A DNA stretch of 64,000 nucleotides, taken from assembly GCF_010993975.1 (NCBI RefSeq), contig NZ_JAACZO010000001.1, forward strand, positions 62,001 through 126,000, written 5' to 3'. The stretch comes from Halomonas faecis (lineage in GTDB: Bacteria > Pseudomonadota > Gammaproteobacteria > Pseudomonadales > Halomonadaceae). The notes under the pieces were generated by a model that saw only the letters and a list, made by a program, of their open reading frames with translations, was not told the DNA's origin and searched no databases. This document shows positions 49,717 to 59,357 of the stretch, piece by piece; positions within the stretch are counted from its first letter, which is position 1, and every line of letters begins with the position of its first letter. Position numbers and translations under genes: made by a program.

Positions 49717-51210
49717 TCAGCCTTGCTCGCTGGTGGCGGGGGCGTCCGCCGCCTGTTTGATGGTCTTGAACTCCGAACAGCGCGCTGGGGTGGGAATGTT
49801 CTTTCCCGGGTTGAGCAGTTCGGCGGGGTCGAAGGCGGCCTTGGCGGCGCGGAAGGTGGCCAGCTCGTCGGGACGGAACTGGGCGCACATCTGGTTGATC
49901 TTCTCGCGGCCCACGCCGTGCTCGCCGGTGATGGTGCCGCCCACGGCCACGCAGAGCTCGAGGATCTCGCCGCCCAGCGCTTCGGCGACGTCGAGCTCGC
50001 CTTCGCGGTTGGCGTCGAAGAGGATCAGCGGATGCATGTTGCCGTCGCCGGCGTGGAAGACGTTGGCCACGCGCAGCCCGTAGCGCTCGGAGAGTTCGGC
50101 GATGCCGGTGAGCACGCGGGGCAGGGCGCGACGCGGGATGGTGCCGTCCATGCAGTAGTAGTCCGGTGACATGCGGCCCACGGCAGGGAAGGCGTTCTTG
50201 CGGCCCGCCCAGAAGCGGGCGCGCTCGGCCTCGTCGCGTGCCTGACGCACTTCGGTGGCGCCGGCTGCTTCCAGGACCCGACGGACCCGCGCGCAGTCGT
50301 CGTCGACGTCGGCCTCCACGCCGTCGAGTTCGCACAGCAGGATCGCCTCGGCGCCGACCGGATAGCCGGCCTTGACGAAGTCCTCGGCGGCCTGGATGGC
50401 GAGTTTGTCCATCATCTCCAGCCCGCCGGGGATGATGCCTGCCTCGATGATGTCGCCCACGGCGAGGCCGGCTTTTTCCACGTCGTCGAAGCTGGCCATC
50501 AGCACCTTGGCGGTCTCGGGTTTGGGCAGCAGCTTGACGGTGATCTCGGTGACCACGCCGAGCATCCCCTCGGAGCCGGTGAACAGCGCCATGAGGTCGA
50601 AGCCGGGGGCATCCAGGGCATCGCTGCCCAGTGTCAGCGTCTCGCCCTCGATGGTCAGCACCTGCGCCTGGATGACGTTGTGCACGGTGAGACCGTACTT
50701 GAGGCAGTGCACGCCGCCGGCGTTCTCGGCCACGTTGCCGCCGATGGAGCAGGCGATCTGCGACGAGGGATCCGGGGCGTAGTAGAGACCGTAGGGGGCC
50801 GCCGCTTCGGAGATGGCCAGGTTGCGCACGCCGGGCTGGACGCGGGCGGTGCGCGCTTCGGGGTCGATCTCGAGGATGCGCGCGAAGCGCGACAGCACCA
50901 GCAGCACGCCCTGCTCCAGCGGCAGCGAGCCCGCGGAGAGGCCGGTGCCGGCGCCGCGGGTCACCACCGGCACGCCAAGCGCATGGCAGCGGGCCAGCAA
51001 GGTGCGCACCTGGTCGAGGGTGTCGGGCAGGGCCACCAGCATGGGCAGCGCACGGTAGACCGAGAGGCCGTCGCACTCGAAGGGGCGCATGTCCTCCTCG
51101 CGATGGAGCAGCGTCATGTCGGGCAGGTGGCGGGCCAGGTCGGCTTGCACCTCGGCCGGGTCGCGGTTGGGGAGCGGCCCGTCGAGCCGTTCGTCATAGA
51201 GGATGTTCAT
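49717..51210 (-). CDS. glcD: Glycolate oxidase subunit GlcD
   Basis: The product is a 497-aa FAD-linked catalytic subunit that oxidises glycolate (or D-lactate) to glyoxylate. TRGAGTGLSAGSLPLEQG and PSSQIACSIGGNVAENAGGVHCLKYG bind FAD; HAGDGNMHPLILFD and GTITGEHGVGREKI form the active-site part. It heads glcDEF. An AT-rich stretch at 51262-51295 upstream is the likely promoter. Start 51210 (MNILYDE) matches the family. Confidence 0.95.
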   Translation of the reverse strand: MNILYDERLDGPLPNRDPAEVQADLARHLPDMTLLHREEDMRPFECDGLSVYRALPMLVALPDTLDQVRTLLARCHALGVPVVTRGAGTGLSAGSLPLEQGVLLVLSRFARILEIDPEARTARVQPGVRNLAISEAAAPYGLYYAPDPSSQIACSIGGNVAENAGGVHCLKYGLTVHNVIQAQVLTIEGETLTLGSDALDAPGFDLMALFTGSEGMLGVVTEITVKLLPKPETAKVLMASFDDVEKAGLAVGDIIEAGIIPGGLEMMDKLAIQAAEDFVKAGYPVGAEAILLCELDGVEADVDDDCARVRRVLEAAGATEVRQARDEAERARFWAGRKNAFPAVGRMSPDYYCMDGTIPRRALPRVLTGIAELSERYGLRVANVFHAGDGNMHPLILFDANREGELDVAEALGGEILELCVAVGGTITGEHGVGREKINQMCAQFRPDELATFRAAKAAFDPAELLNPGKNIPTPARCSEFKTIKQAADAPATSEQG

Positions 51211-51323
51211 GGTCTCTCCCAAGGTGGCGATGCCTGACTGCATTCTAGGTGGAGAGGTTGAGATATGTAAATGGAAAATATTTTCAGATATTCTGGGCCA
51301 ATCGGTCGGAGGACAACGACGAC

Positions 51324-51347
51324 GGCCCCGCCAATCTTGGCGGGGCC
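51324..51347 (-). terminator. Terminator after the lactate/glycolate permease gene
   Basis: GGCCCCGCC and GGCGGGGCC form a perfect 9-bp stem with a 6-base loop, 25 bp past the permease stop and upstream of glcD. It implies that permease and glcDEF have separate transcripts. Confidence 0.65.
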
Positions 51348-51371
51348 GGTGAGTTGCCAGGCTTATGCCGG

Positions 51372-53072
51372 TCAGCCGAGGCTGAGCAGCGGGTCGGAGA
51401 CGCCCAGCACGTAGAAGGCCACCAGGCCGATCACGCCGGCGAACAGCAGGTAGTAGATCGTCGGCAGAATGGTCTTGCGGATGGTGTCGCCTTCGCGACC
51501 CAGCAGGCCCACCGTGGCCGAGGCGGCCACCACGTTGTGGATGGCGATCATGTTGCCCGCGGCGGCGCCCACGGCCTGCAGGGAGACCATCATGGCGGTG
51601 GAGATGCCGAGCTGCTGCGCGACGTTGAACTGGAAGTCCGACAGCATCAGGTTCGACACCGTGTTGGAGCCGGCGATGAAGGCGCCCAGGCCGCCCACGG
51701 CCGGTGCGAACAGCGGGTAGATGTCACCCACGCCATCGGCGACGAAGCGTGCCATGGCCACCGGCATGGAGACCAGATCGGACGCGTTGACCCCGGAATT
51801 GATCAGGATGCGCACCATGGGGATGGTGAAGATCAGCACGAAGCCGGCGCCGAGCAGGGTCTTGGAGGATTCGCCGAAGGCGGCTTTGAGTTCACTGCCG
51901 CGCATGCGATGGATCACTGCGGTGACCAGCACCACCATCAGCAGGATGCCGCCAGGCAGGTAGAGCGGCTGGATGCTGCCGGAAACGCCGGCTTCACCGA
52001 GGATGTCGCTCCAGCCGAAAGCGAACGAGGTCAGGGCGTTCTTGACCGGTTCGACGGTGCGCGAAATGACCAGGAAGACGGCCAGCAGCACGTAGGGCAC
52101 CCAGCCCATGAAGGTAGAGATCGGAGCCTTGCCGGTGACGTCGTCGAGCTTGATCTCGAGATTGCCGATCCAGTTGTCCGGCCATTGGCTGGACTCAGCG
52201 AAGTCCCAGGTGTCCTTGGGCAGCAGGAAGCCGCGCCGCGCCGCCGGCACGACGATGGCCAGGCCGACCATGGCGCCGATCATCGACGGGAATTCCGGTC
52301 CCAGCAGCACGCCGGCCAGGGCGTAGGGCACCACGAAGGCGACGCCGGCGAACAGGGCGAACGGCGTGATCGAAAGCCCCTCCTTCCAGGAACGGTTGGC
52401 GCCGAAGAAGCGCACCATGATCACCACCATGATGAGCGGCATCAGCACGCCGACCAGAGCATGCACGATGGCCACTTCGGCGGCGATCAGGCGGAAATAC
52501 TCGAGCCAGGTGTAGCCGCCCGCTTCCAGTGCCTCGCTGATGCCGGACCGGTCGATGCCGCCGGTGACGCCGACCACGATGGGCGTGCCCACGGCACCGA
52601 AGGAGACCGGGGTCGACTGGATCATCATGCCCACGACCACGGCGGCCAGCGCCGGGAAGCCGAGCGCTACCATCAACGGCGCGGCCACGGCGGCCGGCGT
52701 GCCGAAACCCGAAGCGCCCTCGATGAAACAGCCGAACAGCCAAGCGACGATGATCGCCTGTACCCGGCGGTCGGGGCTGATGCCGGAGAAGCCGTTGCGA
52801 ATCGCCTTGATGCCGCCGGAGTGCTTGAGCGTGTTGAGCAGCAGAATGGCGCCGAAGATGATCCACAGGATGGCGACCGTGAGGATCAGCCCCTGGAAGG
52901 TAGACGCCAGCACCCGGCTGACGCTCATGTCCCAGGCGAGTAGCGCGATCAAGGCCGTTACCGCATAGACCACGGGCATGGCCGTGCGCGCGGGCAGGCG
53001 AAAACCGATTAGCAGGATGCCCGCCAGCAGCAGCGGCGTGAAGGCGAGCAGCGCAAGAGTCGTGTCCGTCAT
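51372..53072 (-). CDS. lldP: L-lactate/glycolate permease (LctP family)
   Basis: The product is a 566-aa membrane protein with about 13 membrane segments. [29 protein letters not shown] and [14 protein letters not shown] near the N-terminal third, with [20 protein letters not shown] and [19 protein letters not shown] later, are LctP signatures. It is a proton symporter for lactate, and glycolate in GlcA-type members. Being next to glcDEFG favours glycolate. A GntR-type operator lies 110 bp upstream. Confidence 0.94.
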   Translation of the reverse strand: MTDTTLALLAFTPLLLAGILLIGFRLPARTAMPVVYAVTALIALLAWDMSVSRVLASTFQGLILTVAILWIIFGAILLLNTLKHSGGIKAIRNGFSGISPDRRVQAIIVAWLFGCFIEGASGFGTPAAVAAPLMVALGFPALAAVVVGMMIQSTPVSFGAVGTPIVVGVTGGIDRSGISEALEAGGYTWLEYFRLIAAEVAIVHALVGVLMPLIMVVIMVRFFGANRSWKEGLSITPFALFAGVAFVVPYALAGVLLGPEFPSMIGAMVGLAIVVPAARRGFLLPKDTWDFAESSQWPDNWIGNLEIKLDDVTGKAPISTFMGWVPYVLLAVFLVISRTVEPVKNALTSFAFGWSDILGEAGVSGSIQPLYLPGGILLMVVLVTAVIHRMRGSELKAAFGESSKTLLGAGFVLIFTIPMVRILINSGVNASDLVSMPVAMARFVADGVGDIYPLFAPAVGGLGAFIAGSNTVSNLMLSDFQFNVAQQLGISTAMMVSLQAVGAAAGNMIAIHNVVAASATVGLLGREGDTIRKTILPTIYYLLFAGVIGLVAFYVLGVSDPLLSLG

Positions 53073-53181
53073 GGGCAGTGGGACCTCGCAGTGGATTGTT
53101 GGTTGGAACGTAGATCGTCGTGCGACCGACGCTGGCGAGTCGCAAGATACGTCGGCTCGGACGAGAAGGCTATCGATGGGT

Positions 53182-53198
53182 AATTGGTATTACCAATT
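53182..53198. promoter_or_regulatory. LldR/PdhR/GlcC-type operator
   Basis: AATTGGTATTACCAATT is a perfect 17-bp dyad that matches AATTGGT-N3-ACCAATT, the site of FCD-type GntR regulators of lactate, pyruvate and glycolate genes. It lies in the 368-bp gap between lldP (minus) and the glutathione transferase gene (plus). An AT-rich stretch at 53218-53245 flanks it and may hold the lldP promoter. No matching regulator is encoded in the window. Confidence 0.8.
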
Positions 53199-53440
53199 GA
53201 GATGTAAGAGAGGTGTGCTGATATATATCTATATTGTTTTTATAAACAGTGTCTTACCGTTTTCGATAAGGAATGAAGGGGCGCTTGGTGCTGCGCGAAG
53301 GTTAGACTAATGGACAAAACGGTTGCGGAGTGGGCAACGGCACGAGCCGTTTGTCAGCGAGCGCGCAAGGCTGGCACTATCGCGTGATGGCCGGGCCACG
53401 CCCGGTGCGGAGACGATCACCATCACGCCAGGAGACGAGC

Positions 53441-54148
53441 ATGGCACGGGTACTCTACGAACTCTGCGGAATCGACGAGGGGCTGCGCTTTTCGCCCTAT
53501 TGCTGGCGAGTCCGCTATGCGCTGGCCCACAAGGGGCTGGAGGCGGAGTGTCGCCCTTGGCATTTCACCGACAAGGAGGCGCTGGCCTTCGCCAACCACG
53601 ACAAGGTGCCGGTGCTCGTCGACGGCGATGAAGTGGTGACCGACAGCTACGCCATCCTGCATTACCTGGACCGTGCCTACCCCGAGGCGCCGCTGCTCGG
53701 CGATGGCCTGGCCGAGGCGCGGGCCCGCTTCTTCAAGTCCTATGCCGAGCGTGCCCTGGCCCCGGCGATGCTGCGTACCATCATCATGGACCTGCTCAAC
53801 GTCATTCACCCCAAGGATCGCGACTATTTCCGCGAGACCCGCGAGAAGCGCTTCGGACGCACGCTGGAGGAGTTCCACTCCCCGGCCAAGGGGCTGACGC
53901 AGCTGGATACCGCTCTGGAACCGCTGCGCGGTTGCCTGAAAGATGCCGACTTTCTCGACGGCGAGTCGCCGGCGGCGGCCGATTACCTCGTATTCGGCAA
54001 CTTCATGTGGGCGCGCTGCGTCTCCACCGCGGACCTCGTCTCCAATGCCGATCCGGTCTACGGTTGGCTGGAGCGCATGCTCGACCAGCACGATGGCCTG
54101 GGGCGTCGCGCCCTGCGGGTGACCGATATCGAAGGCGCGTATCGCTAG
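53441..54148 (+). CDS. Glutathione S-transferase family protein
   Basis: The product is a 235-aa protein with an N-terminal thioredoxin-like domain (residues 1-80; FSPYCWRVRYALAHKGLEAE near 17-36, KVPVLVDGDEVVTDSYAILHYLD near 52-74) and an all-helical C-terminal domain. The SPYCWR pattern resembles beta-etherase and related GSTs, but the substrate is unknown. ATG 53441 follows CAGGAGACG. It has no operon partner; a phasin gene follows behind its own promoter. Confidence 0.88.
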   Translation: MARVLYELCGIDEGLRFSPYCWRVRYALAHKGLEAECRPWHFTDKEALAFANHDKVPVLVDGDEVVTDSYAILHYLDRAYPEAPLLGDGLAEARARFFKSYAERALAPAMLRTIIMDLLNVIHPKDRDYFRETREKRFGRTLEEFHSPAKGLTQLDTALEPLRGCLKDADFLDGESPAAADYLVFGNFMWARCVSTADLVSNADPVYGWLERMLDQHDGLGRRALRVTDIEGAYR

Positions 54149-54170
54149 CGACCGCTCTGGGCTCCAAGGA

Positions 54171-54222
54171 CGCCTTGTTGCATTGCACAAGCGTGCTTGC
54201 TATGCTGCATTGCAACAAGGCG
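54171..54222 (+). promoter_or_regulatory. Phasin promoter bracketed by a long inverted repeat
   Basis: Left arm CGCCTTGTTGCATTGCA (54171-54187) and right arm TGCATTGCAACAAGGCG (54206-54222) match at 16 of 17 bases. A -35-like TTGCAT (54178) and -10-like TATGCT (54201) are 17 bp apart and overlap the repeat. TTGCA-rich dyads suit PhaR-type repressors of phasin genes. Confidence 0.65.
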
Positions 54223-54273
54223 GTTCCGGTGATGGGATCCTGCCTTGGCTACCTAAACCAGAGGAGGTGCATC

Positions 54274-54624
54274 ATGAGCAAGACCCAATCAACCGCAACC
54301 CAACAGTTCGACACCCTGTTTCTCGGCCCGGCCCGCGCCTACGGCGCACTGAGCCTCGAGTACACCGAGAAGCTGGTGGCAGCTCAGATCGAGGCCGTGA
54401 GTGCCTACACTGACCTGAGCCTGGCCCAGACGCGCGCCTGGCTGGACGTGAAGGACGCCGAAGGCCTCAAGCAGGTCGTGGAATCACAGCAGAAAGTGGC
54501 TCAGGATCTCGGTGAGCGCGTCAAGGGCGACGCCGAAAAGGTCGTCACCCTGAGCCAGGAGTACCTGCAGAAGGGTCAGCAGCTGGCCGAAGACAACGTC
54601 AAGGCTGCCAGCAACGCCAAATAA
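54274..54624 (+). CDS. phaP: Phasin (polyhydroxyalkanoate granule protein)
   Basis: The product is a 116-aa, helical, cysteine-free protein. TQQFDTLFLGPARAYGALSLEYTEKLVAAQIEA-like sequence and regular heptad-like spacing fit the phasin family that coats PHA granules and controls their size. A strong GAGGAGGTG ribosome site lies before the ATG. It is a single-gene unit with a promoter in an inverted repeat and a terminator downstream. Confidence 0.9.
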   Translation: MSKTQSTATQQFDTLFLGPARAYGALSLEYTEKLVAAQIEAVSAYTDLSLAQTRAWLDVKDAEGLKQVVESQQKVAQDLGERVKGDAEKVVTLSQEYLQKGQQLAEDNVKAASNAK

Positions 54625-54669
54625 GGCATGACGAGAGCGAGTGCGTCGTCGGCGCGCTCGGGCATCGCA

Positions 54670-54698
54670 AGGCCGCCGCCCTCACTGGGCGGCGGCCT
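54670..54698. terminator. Terminator after phasin gene
   Basis: AGGCCGCCGCCC and GGGCGGCGGCCT form a perfect 12-bp stem with loop TCACT between the convergent phasin and phosphoribosyltransferase genes. Confidence 0.75.
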
Positions 54699-54718
54699 CG
54701 TCGCGTGTGGCGGGGTGG

Positions 54719-55342
54719 TCAGTTCGTGGACTGCTCCAGCAGGGCGATCACTTCCTCGTCCGAGACTTGGCCAAAGTCGGCGAAGAATTGCCCTACCGCC
54801 ATGAAGTTGGGCGGAATCTCCAGACACACCACCTCGTCCGCCAGGGGCTCGAGGCGGGCGACCGCCTCTTCGGAGGCCACCGCCAGCGCCGCGATCAACC
54901 GGGCGGGGCGCCCCTGCAGCGTTCTCAGCGCCGCTTCCATGGTGGCGCCGGTGGCGCTGCCGTCGTCGACGACCACCACCACGCGGCCGTCGGGCGGAAT
55001 CGGTGGGCGCACGGGCGTGTAGTGTTCGCGCCGTTCTCGCAGCACGCGGCGCTGGCGCTCGGCCTCCCGCTCCACGGCAGCGTCGGAAAAGCGAGATGCG
55101 GCCGGGTCGAGATACGCATCGCCCGCTTCGTTGACGGCACCGATGGCGAACTCCGGGCTGCCTGGAGCGCCTATCTTGTGAACGAGCACCACGTCCAGCT
55201 CTCCCTCCAGTGCTGTCGCCAAATGCCAGGCCATGGGCGCTCCTCCTCGAGGGATGGCCAGCACCAGGGGATTCTCGCCCTTGAGGTGCATGAGGCGGTC
55301 GGCCAGACGCTCGGCCGCATCGCGACGGTCACGGAACATCAC
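54719..55342 (-). CDS. Phosphoribosyltransferase family protein
   Basis: The product is a 207-aa type I PRTase-fold protein. The PRPP loop VVVVDDGSATGATMEAAL (about residues 120-137) and LAIPRGGAPMAWHLA (about 28-42) are clear. Its base substrate is not evident; proteins of this size often act in nucleobase salvage or as poorly known regulatory enzymes. It is encoded alone, convergent with the phasin gene. Confidence 0.82.
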   Translation of the reverse strand: MMFRDRRDAAERLADRLMHLKGENPLVLAIPRGGAPMAWHLATALEGELDVVLVHKIGAPGSPEFAIGAVNEAGDAYLDPAASRFSDAAVEREAERQRRVLRERREHYTPVRPPIPPDGRVVVVVDDGSATGATMEAALRTLQGRPARLIAALAVASEEAVARLEPLADEVVCLEIPPNFMAVGQFFADFGQVSDEEVIALLEQSTN

Positions 55343-55415
55343 TGACCTCCTGAAGACGCTATTCTCCCTTGTCAGTGTAGCGCCAAGGTTCCGGCACGTT
55401 CAGCCACGAGCCGGG

Positions 55416-56801
55416 TCACCGGTCGGCGCTTTCACCCTTGGCCAGCATGGCCTCTCGAGACTCAGACGGCTGACGGCTTGGCTTGCCGGGCAGCACGGCG
55501 TCCAGAACCAGGGCGGCCACGGCAGCGGGCACCAGCCCCGACTTGAGCAGCAGACCAGCCTGGCCCGGCATGGTTTCCGAGATCGCCTCGACCGCCGGCA
55601 GGCCGATGCCCAGACTCAGGGCCACGGCAATGATCAGCATGGCACGCTGGTCGAGTTCGCACTCCTGAATGATCTTGAGTCCCGCCGAGGCGATCATGCC
55701 GAACATCACGATGCCGGCGCCTCCCAATACGGCGTGGGGCATGGCGGCGACCAGGCCGCCCAGCTTGGGGAACAGCCCCATGGCGATCAGCAGCAGGCCG
55801 CCGATGGTCACCACATGGCGGCTGACCACGCCGGTCAAGGTGATCAGACCGACGTTCTGGGCATAGGCGGTATTGGGCAGGGTATTGAACACCGCGGCGA
55901 AGGAGGTGGCCACGCCGTCGGCCATCACGCCGCCGGAGAGTTCGCGATCCTTGGCTGCCCGACCAGCGCCGCCGGTGGTGATGGCGGAGATGTTGCCGAT
56001 GGTCTCGAGGCCCACCACGAACATGATCAGCACCATGCCGGTGATGGCGGTCAGCGAGAACTCCATGCCGTATTCCAGCGGCTTGGGAAAGGCGAACCAG
56101 CCGGCATCGGTGACATCGGTGAAGTCGACCATGCCTAGCGCGATGGCCACCAGGTAGCCGGCGACCAGGCCGAACAGGATCGACGAGGCCTTGATGAAGC
56201 CGCGCCCCAACTGGTGAACGGCGATGGTCACCACCAGCACGAAGCAGGCTAGCGCCAGATTGGTGGGCGAGGCGAAATCCTCCGAGCCCACGCCGCCGGC
56301 CGCATAGTTCAGCCCCACTGGCATCAGGGTGATGCCGATCAGCAGCACCACGATGCCGGTGACCACCGGCGAGAACCAGTGGCGTATCTTCTTGAGGAAG
56401 GCGCCCAGCACGACCTGCATCAAACCGGCGACGAAAGAGGCGCCGAGAACTGCCGGCAAGCCAAAAGCCTTGGCCAGCGGCAGGGCCACCGGCAGAAAGC
56501 CGAAGCTGGTGCCCTGGACGATGGGTAGGCGTGCGCCGATGGGGCCGATGCCGACCGTCTGGATCAGCGTCGACACCCCGGCGACGAACAGTGCCACCTG
56601 GATCAGGAATATCTGCTCTCCGGCACTGGCGCCGATCACGCCGGCAATGATGATCGGCGGGGTCACGTTGCCCGCGAACATGGCCATGATGTGCTGCAGG
56701 CCCAGCGGAATGGCCTTGGCCAGCGGCGGCATGGCATCGGGGTTCCGGTTGATGGTCCGCGAAGGTCGGGGATGGGCGGAAGACTGCTCGGATTCGGTCA
56801 T
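55416..56801 (-). CDS. Nucleobase:cation symporter-2 (xanthine/urate permease)
   Basis: The product is a 461-aa membrane protein with about 12-14 segments. QHIMAMFAGNVTPP near the N-terminus (about 36-49) and the motif QNVGLITLTGVVSRHV are typical of NCS2 xanthine/uric acid permeases, as is PHAVLGGAGIVMFGMI. The neighbours uraD, uraH and puuD point to urate or xanthine as substrate. ATG 56801 (MTESEQSS) is chosen over an in-frame ATG 32 codons upstream. Confidence 0.9.
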   Translation of the reverse strand: MTESEQSSAHPRPSRTINRNPDAMPPLAKAIPLGLQHIMAMFAGNVTPPIIIAGVIGASAGEQIFLIQVALFVAGVSTLIQTVGIGPIGARLPIVQGTSFGFLPVALPLAKAFGLPAVLGASFVAGLMQVVLGAFLKKIRHWFSPVVTGIVVLLIGITLMPVGLNYAAGGVGSEDFASPTNLALACFVLVVTIAVHQLGRGFIKASSILFGLVAGYLVAIALGMVDFTDVTDAGWFAFPKPLEYGMEFSLTAITGMVLIMFVVGLETIGNISAITTGGAGRAAKDRELSGGVMADGVATSFAAVFNTLPNTAYAQNVGLITLTGVVSRHVVTIGGLLLIAMGLFPKLGGLVAAMPHAVLGGAGIVMFGMIASAGLKIIQECELDQRAMLIIAVALSLGIGLPAVEAISETMPGQAGLLLKSGLVPAAVAALVLDAVLPGKPSRQPSESREAMLAKGESADR

Positions 56802-56925
56802 GTCGGGCTCTCGAACTTGTTGTTGTATTTCGCGATGCAGTTGGAATGTGCACCAGGATGTCGATATTAATGTACACAATCCATCATGAATCCACACACA
56901 ATGCTAGCTCGTTTTGGTGCGGACG

Positions 56926-57468
56926 CTAGTCGTCGGATGTCTGCTTCGCGACCCGCTCTTCCAGGCGGAAGCGGGCGATGCGGTTGATCTGCTCGATGGC
57001 GGTGCGTCGCTCCTCGGCCGGGTCGTTGGGCAGGCGTGCTTCGAAAGCGGCGAGGATGGCATGGCGGTCGCTGCCCTTGACGGCCATCACGAAGGGGAAA
57101 CCGAATTTTTCTTTGTAGGCTGCATTGAGGCGCTCGAAACGGGCCATCTCCTCGGGGCTGCACTGATCGAGCCCGGCACCGGCCTGCTCACGGCTAGAAT
57201 CATCGGTGAGTTCGCCGGCAATGGCTGCCTTGCCGGCCAGGTCGGGGTGAGCGCGAATCACCGCGAGCTGCCGCTCGGCCGGGGCTGCGCGCAACGTGTG
57301 GCCCATCGCCTCGGCAAGCCCGTCGGGAGTGTCTTCGGCGCTCGTCAGGCCACGCTCCCAGGTTTCCGCGGCTACCCAGGGAGAGTGCTCGTAGATGTCG
57401 CCGAAGTGGCTGATGAAGGCGTCGCGGTCGAGCGAGCTGGGGCGCGGGGTCAGGGGCAGGTCGTTCAT
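56926..57468 (-). CDS. uraD: 2-oxo-4-hydroxy-4-carboxy-5-ureidoimidazoline decarboxylase
   Basis: The product is a 180-aa helical enzyme for the third step of urate breakdown, giving S-allantoin. RDAFISHFGDIYEHSPWVAAETW, AHPDLAGKAA (catalytic His) and FGFPFVMAVKGSDRHAILAAFEARL are conserved. The permease gene follows 124 bp downstream on the same strand. uraH is divergent across 142 bp. Confidence 0.95.
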   Translation of the reverse strand: MNDLPLTPRPSSLDRDAFISHFGDIYEHSPWVAAETWERGLTSAEDTPDGLAEAMGHTLRAAPAERQLAVIRAHPDLAGKAAIAGELTDDSSREQAGAGLDQCSPEEMARFERLNAAYKEKFGFPFVMAVKGSDRHAILAAFEARLPNDPAEERRTAIEQINRIARFRLEERVAKQTSDD

Positions 57469-57492
57469 GATCGGCTCCGGATATGGATTTCA

Positions 57493-57523
57493 TGAAATGT
57501 ATACAGAAAATCTTTGAAATGTA
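57493..57523. promoter_or_regulatory. Candidate operator repeats between uraD and uraH
   Basis: TGAAATGTA occurs at 57493-57501 and again at 57515-57523, 22 bp (two helix turns) apart. The first is followed by a TGTATACA dyad (57498). GTATACAATG at 59395, just before the GntR gene, and TGTACACAAT near 56872, before the permease gene, are similar. They are candidate sites for the FCD-type GntR regulator at 59437. Confidence 0.45.
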
Positions 57524-57610
57524 CCACGATGCACGCTAAAACTGTTCTTCACAGCATCGCGCCATGATGCCGGTCGCGTGCCGACATCGCCAACCATGAG
57601 GGAGAGACGC

Positions 57611-57964
57611 ATGGGCTACCTGACCACCCACGTTCTGGACACTGCGCAGGGGCGCCCTGGCAAGGGGATTCGCATCGAGGTCCATCGCCTGGAGGGAGAG
57701 CGCCGCACGCGCCTCAAGGAGGTGGTGACCAACGACGACGGTCGCTGCGATGGCCCCATCCTGGAAGGCGGGGCGTTCACCGTCGGCGAGTACGAGCTGG
57801 TGTTCCATGCCGGCGACTACCTCCGCGCCGAGGGTATCGAAGCACCGGAGCCGCGCTTCCTGGACGTCATCCCGCTGCGCTTCGGGGTGGCCGATGCGGA
57901 TGCGCATTACCACGTGCCGCTGTTGCTGTCTCCGTATGGCTATTCCACCTACCGCGGTAGCTAA
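57611..57964 (+). CDS. uraH: 5-Hydroxyisourate hydrolase (transthyretin-like)
   Basis: The product is a 117-aa tetrameric enzyme for the second step of urate breakdown. The N-terminal [17 protein letters not shown] (active-site His 7) and the C-terminal YRGS tail are the family hallmarks. ATG 57611 follows GGGAGAGACG. puuD follows 187 bp downstream on the same strand. Confidence 0.96.
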   Translation: MGYLTTHVLDTAQGRPGKGIRIEVHRLEGERRTRLKEVVTNDDGRCDGPILEGGAFTVGEYELVFHAGDYLRAEGIEAPEPRFLDVIPLRFGVADADAHYHVPLLLSPYGYSTYRGS

Positions 57965-58151
57965 GCGTTATCCGCCAATTGGCTACACGCGATCATGCTG
58001 CGTTAATGAGCGGCTCATTTGGCGCATTGGCACCGCGTAGCCGCGCGAGCCCCGTTCGTCTTGTCGCCGATTCTTGTCTTGTCTGGCCTTCGCTTGCCGA
58101 CGTTGCGAATCAACGCTTCTCATAAAACAATCACGTAGCGAGACCCCTCAG

Positions 58152-59357
58152 ATGCAAGCCTATCTGCTCGATTTTGCCAACTTCATGCTGCGCTGGTTGC
58201 ACGTCATCGCGGCCATCGCCTGGATCGGTGAGTCGATCTATTTCGTGATGCTGGACAACAGCCTGCGCACGCCCAAGGCCGCCGAAGACCGCGACAAGGG
58301 CGTGTTCGGCGAGATGTGGGCGGTTCACGGTGGCGGCTTCTACCATAATCAGAAGTACGCCACGGCGCCGGCCAAGCTGCCCGAGGATTTGCACTGGTCG
58401 TTCTGGAAAGCGTACACCACCTGGCTGTCGGGCTTCGCGCTGTTCGTTCTCCTCTACATGGCCAGCCCGAGCATCTATCTGGTCGACCCCAACGCCGACT
58501 GGACGTGGGCCGCCAATCTGAGCGGTTGGCAGGCCAACGCGATGGCGCTGCTCTTCCTGCTCGGCGGCTGGGTGGTCTACAACGAGCTGTGCAAGCGCAT
58601 CAGCCCCGACATGACCCGCGACGGCGTGCTGAGCCTGGCGGTGGCCGTGATGATGGTGGTGGTGGCCTACCTCAGTACCCAGATTTTCTCGGGCCGAGCC
58701 GCTTTCCTGCTCACCGGTGCGGTAATGGCCACGGCGATGTCGGCCAACGTCTTCTTCTGGATCATTCCTGGCCAACGGCGCATGGTGGCGGCCATGAAGG
58801 CGGGCGAGGCGCCCAACCCGCTGGATGGCAAGCGCGGCAAGCAGCGCTCGGTGCACAACACCTATTTCACTCTGCCGGTGGTGCTGTTGATGATCAGCAA
58901 CCACTACTCTTTCGCCTATTCCCACGACCATGCCTGGGCGATCATGTCACTGTTCATCTTCGGTGGGGCCTTGATCCGTCAGTTCTTCGTGGTGATGCAC
59001 GCGGGCACGATCCAGCCCGCCTACCCGGTGGCCGGCACTGCGTTGATCGCCGTGGCGTTCTGGGTGGCCATGCCGAGCGGTGCATCGAGCGGCGACGCCG
59101 GAGACGCGTCGACGAGCCTGGCCGAGATCGAAACCATCGTGGAGGCGCGTTGCGTTGCCTGCCATTCGAGCAGCCCCACGCAAGAGGGCTTCGCTGCGCC
59201 GCCGGCCGGCATCGTGTACGACGCGTCCGACCAGATCGTCCGGCAGCGCGACAAGATCCGCGAGGTGGTGGCCAGCGGCTACATGCCGCTCGGCAACATG
59301 ACGGGCATGACCGACGAGGAGCGGGAGGCCGTCGCCGCCTGGTCAGGCTCCCAATGA
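58152..59357 (+). CDS. puuD: Membrane-bound urate oxidase with cytochrome c domain
   Basis: The product is 401 aa. About eight membrane segments (residues 10-315) with RWLHVIAAIAWIGESIYFVMLDN, AVHGGGFYHNQKY and SNHYSFAYSHDHAW form the PuuD part. The C-terminus carries a c-type haem site CVACHSS (about 335) and a distal MPLGNMTGM methionine. PuuD oxidises urate to 5-hydroxyisourate and hands electrons to the respiratory chain instead of making peroxide. ATG 58152 is preferred over an upstream ATG. UraH and UraD complete the route to allantoin. Confidence 0.93.
   Translation: MQAYLLDFANFMLRWLHVIAAIAWIGESIYFVMLDNSLRTPKAAEDRDKGVFGEMWAVHGGGFYHNQKYATAPAKLPEDLHWSFWKAYTTWLSGFALFVLLYMASPSIYLVDPNADWTWAANLSGWQANAMALLFLLGGWVVYNELCKRISPDMTRDGVLSLAVAVMMVVVAYLSTQIFSGRAAFLLTGAVMATAMSANVFFWIIPGQRRMVAAMKAGEAPNPLDGKRGKQRSVHNTYFTLPVVLLMISNHYSFAYSHDHAWAIMSLFIFGGALIRQFFVVMHAGTIQPAYPVAGTALIAVAFWVAMPSGASSGDAGDASTSLAEIETIVEARCVACHSSSPTQEGFAAPPAGIVYDASDQIVRQRDKIREVVASGYMPLGNMTGMTDEEREAVAAWSGSQ

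Noticed and set aside
49706..51076. Upstream extension of the glcE frame across glcD
   Set aside because: The peptide is Arg/His-rich shadow sequence. glcD in another frame has full family motifs.
51274..51285. GAAAATATTTTC dyad upstream of glcD as an operator
   Set aside because: Short AT dyads arise easily in promoter DNA, and nothing links it to a known regulator.
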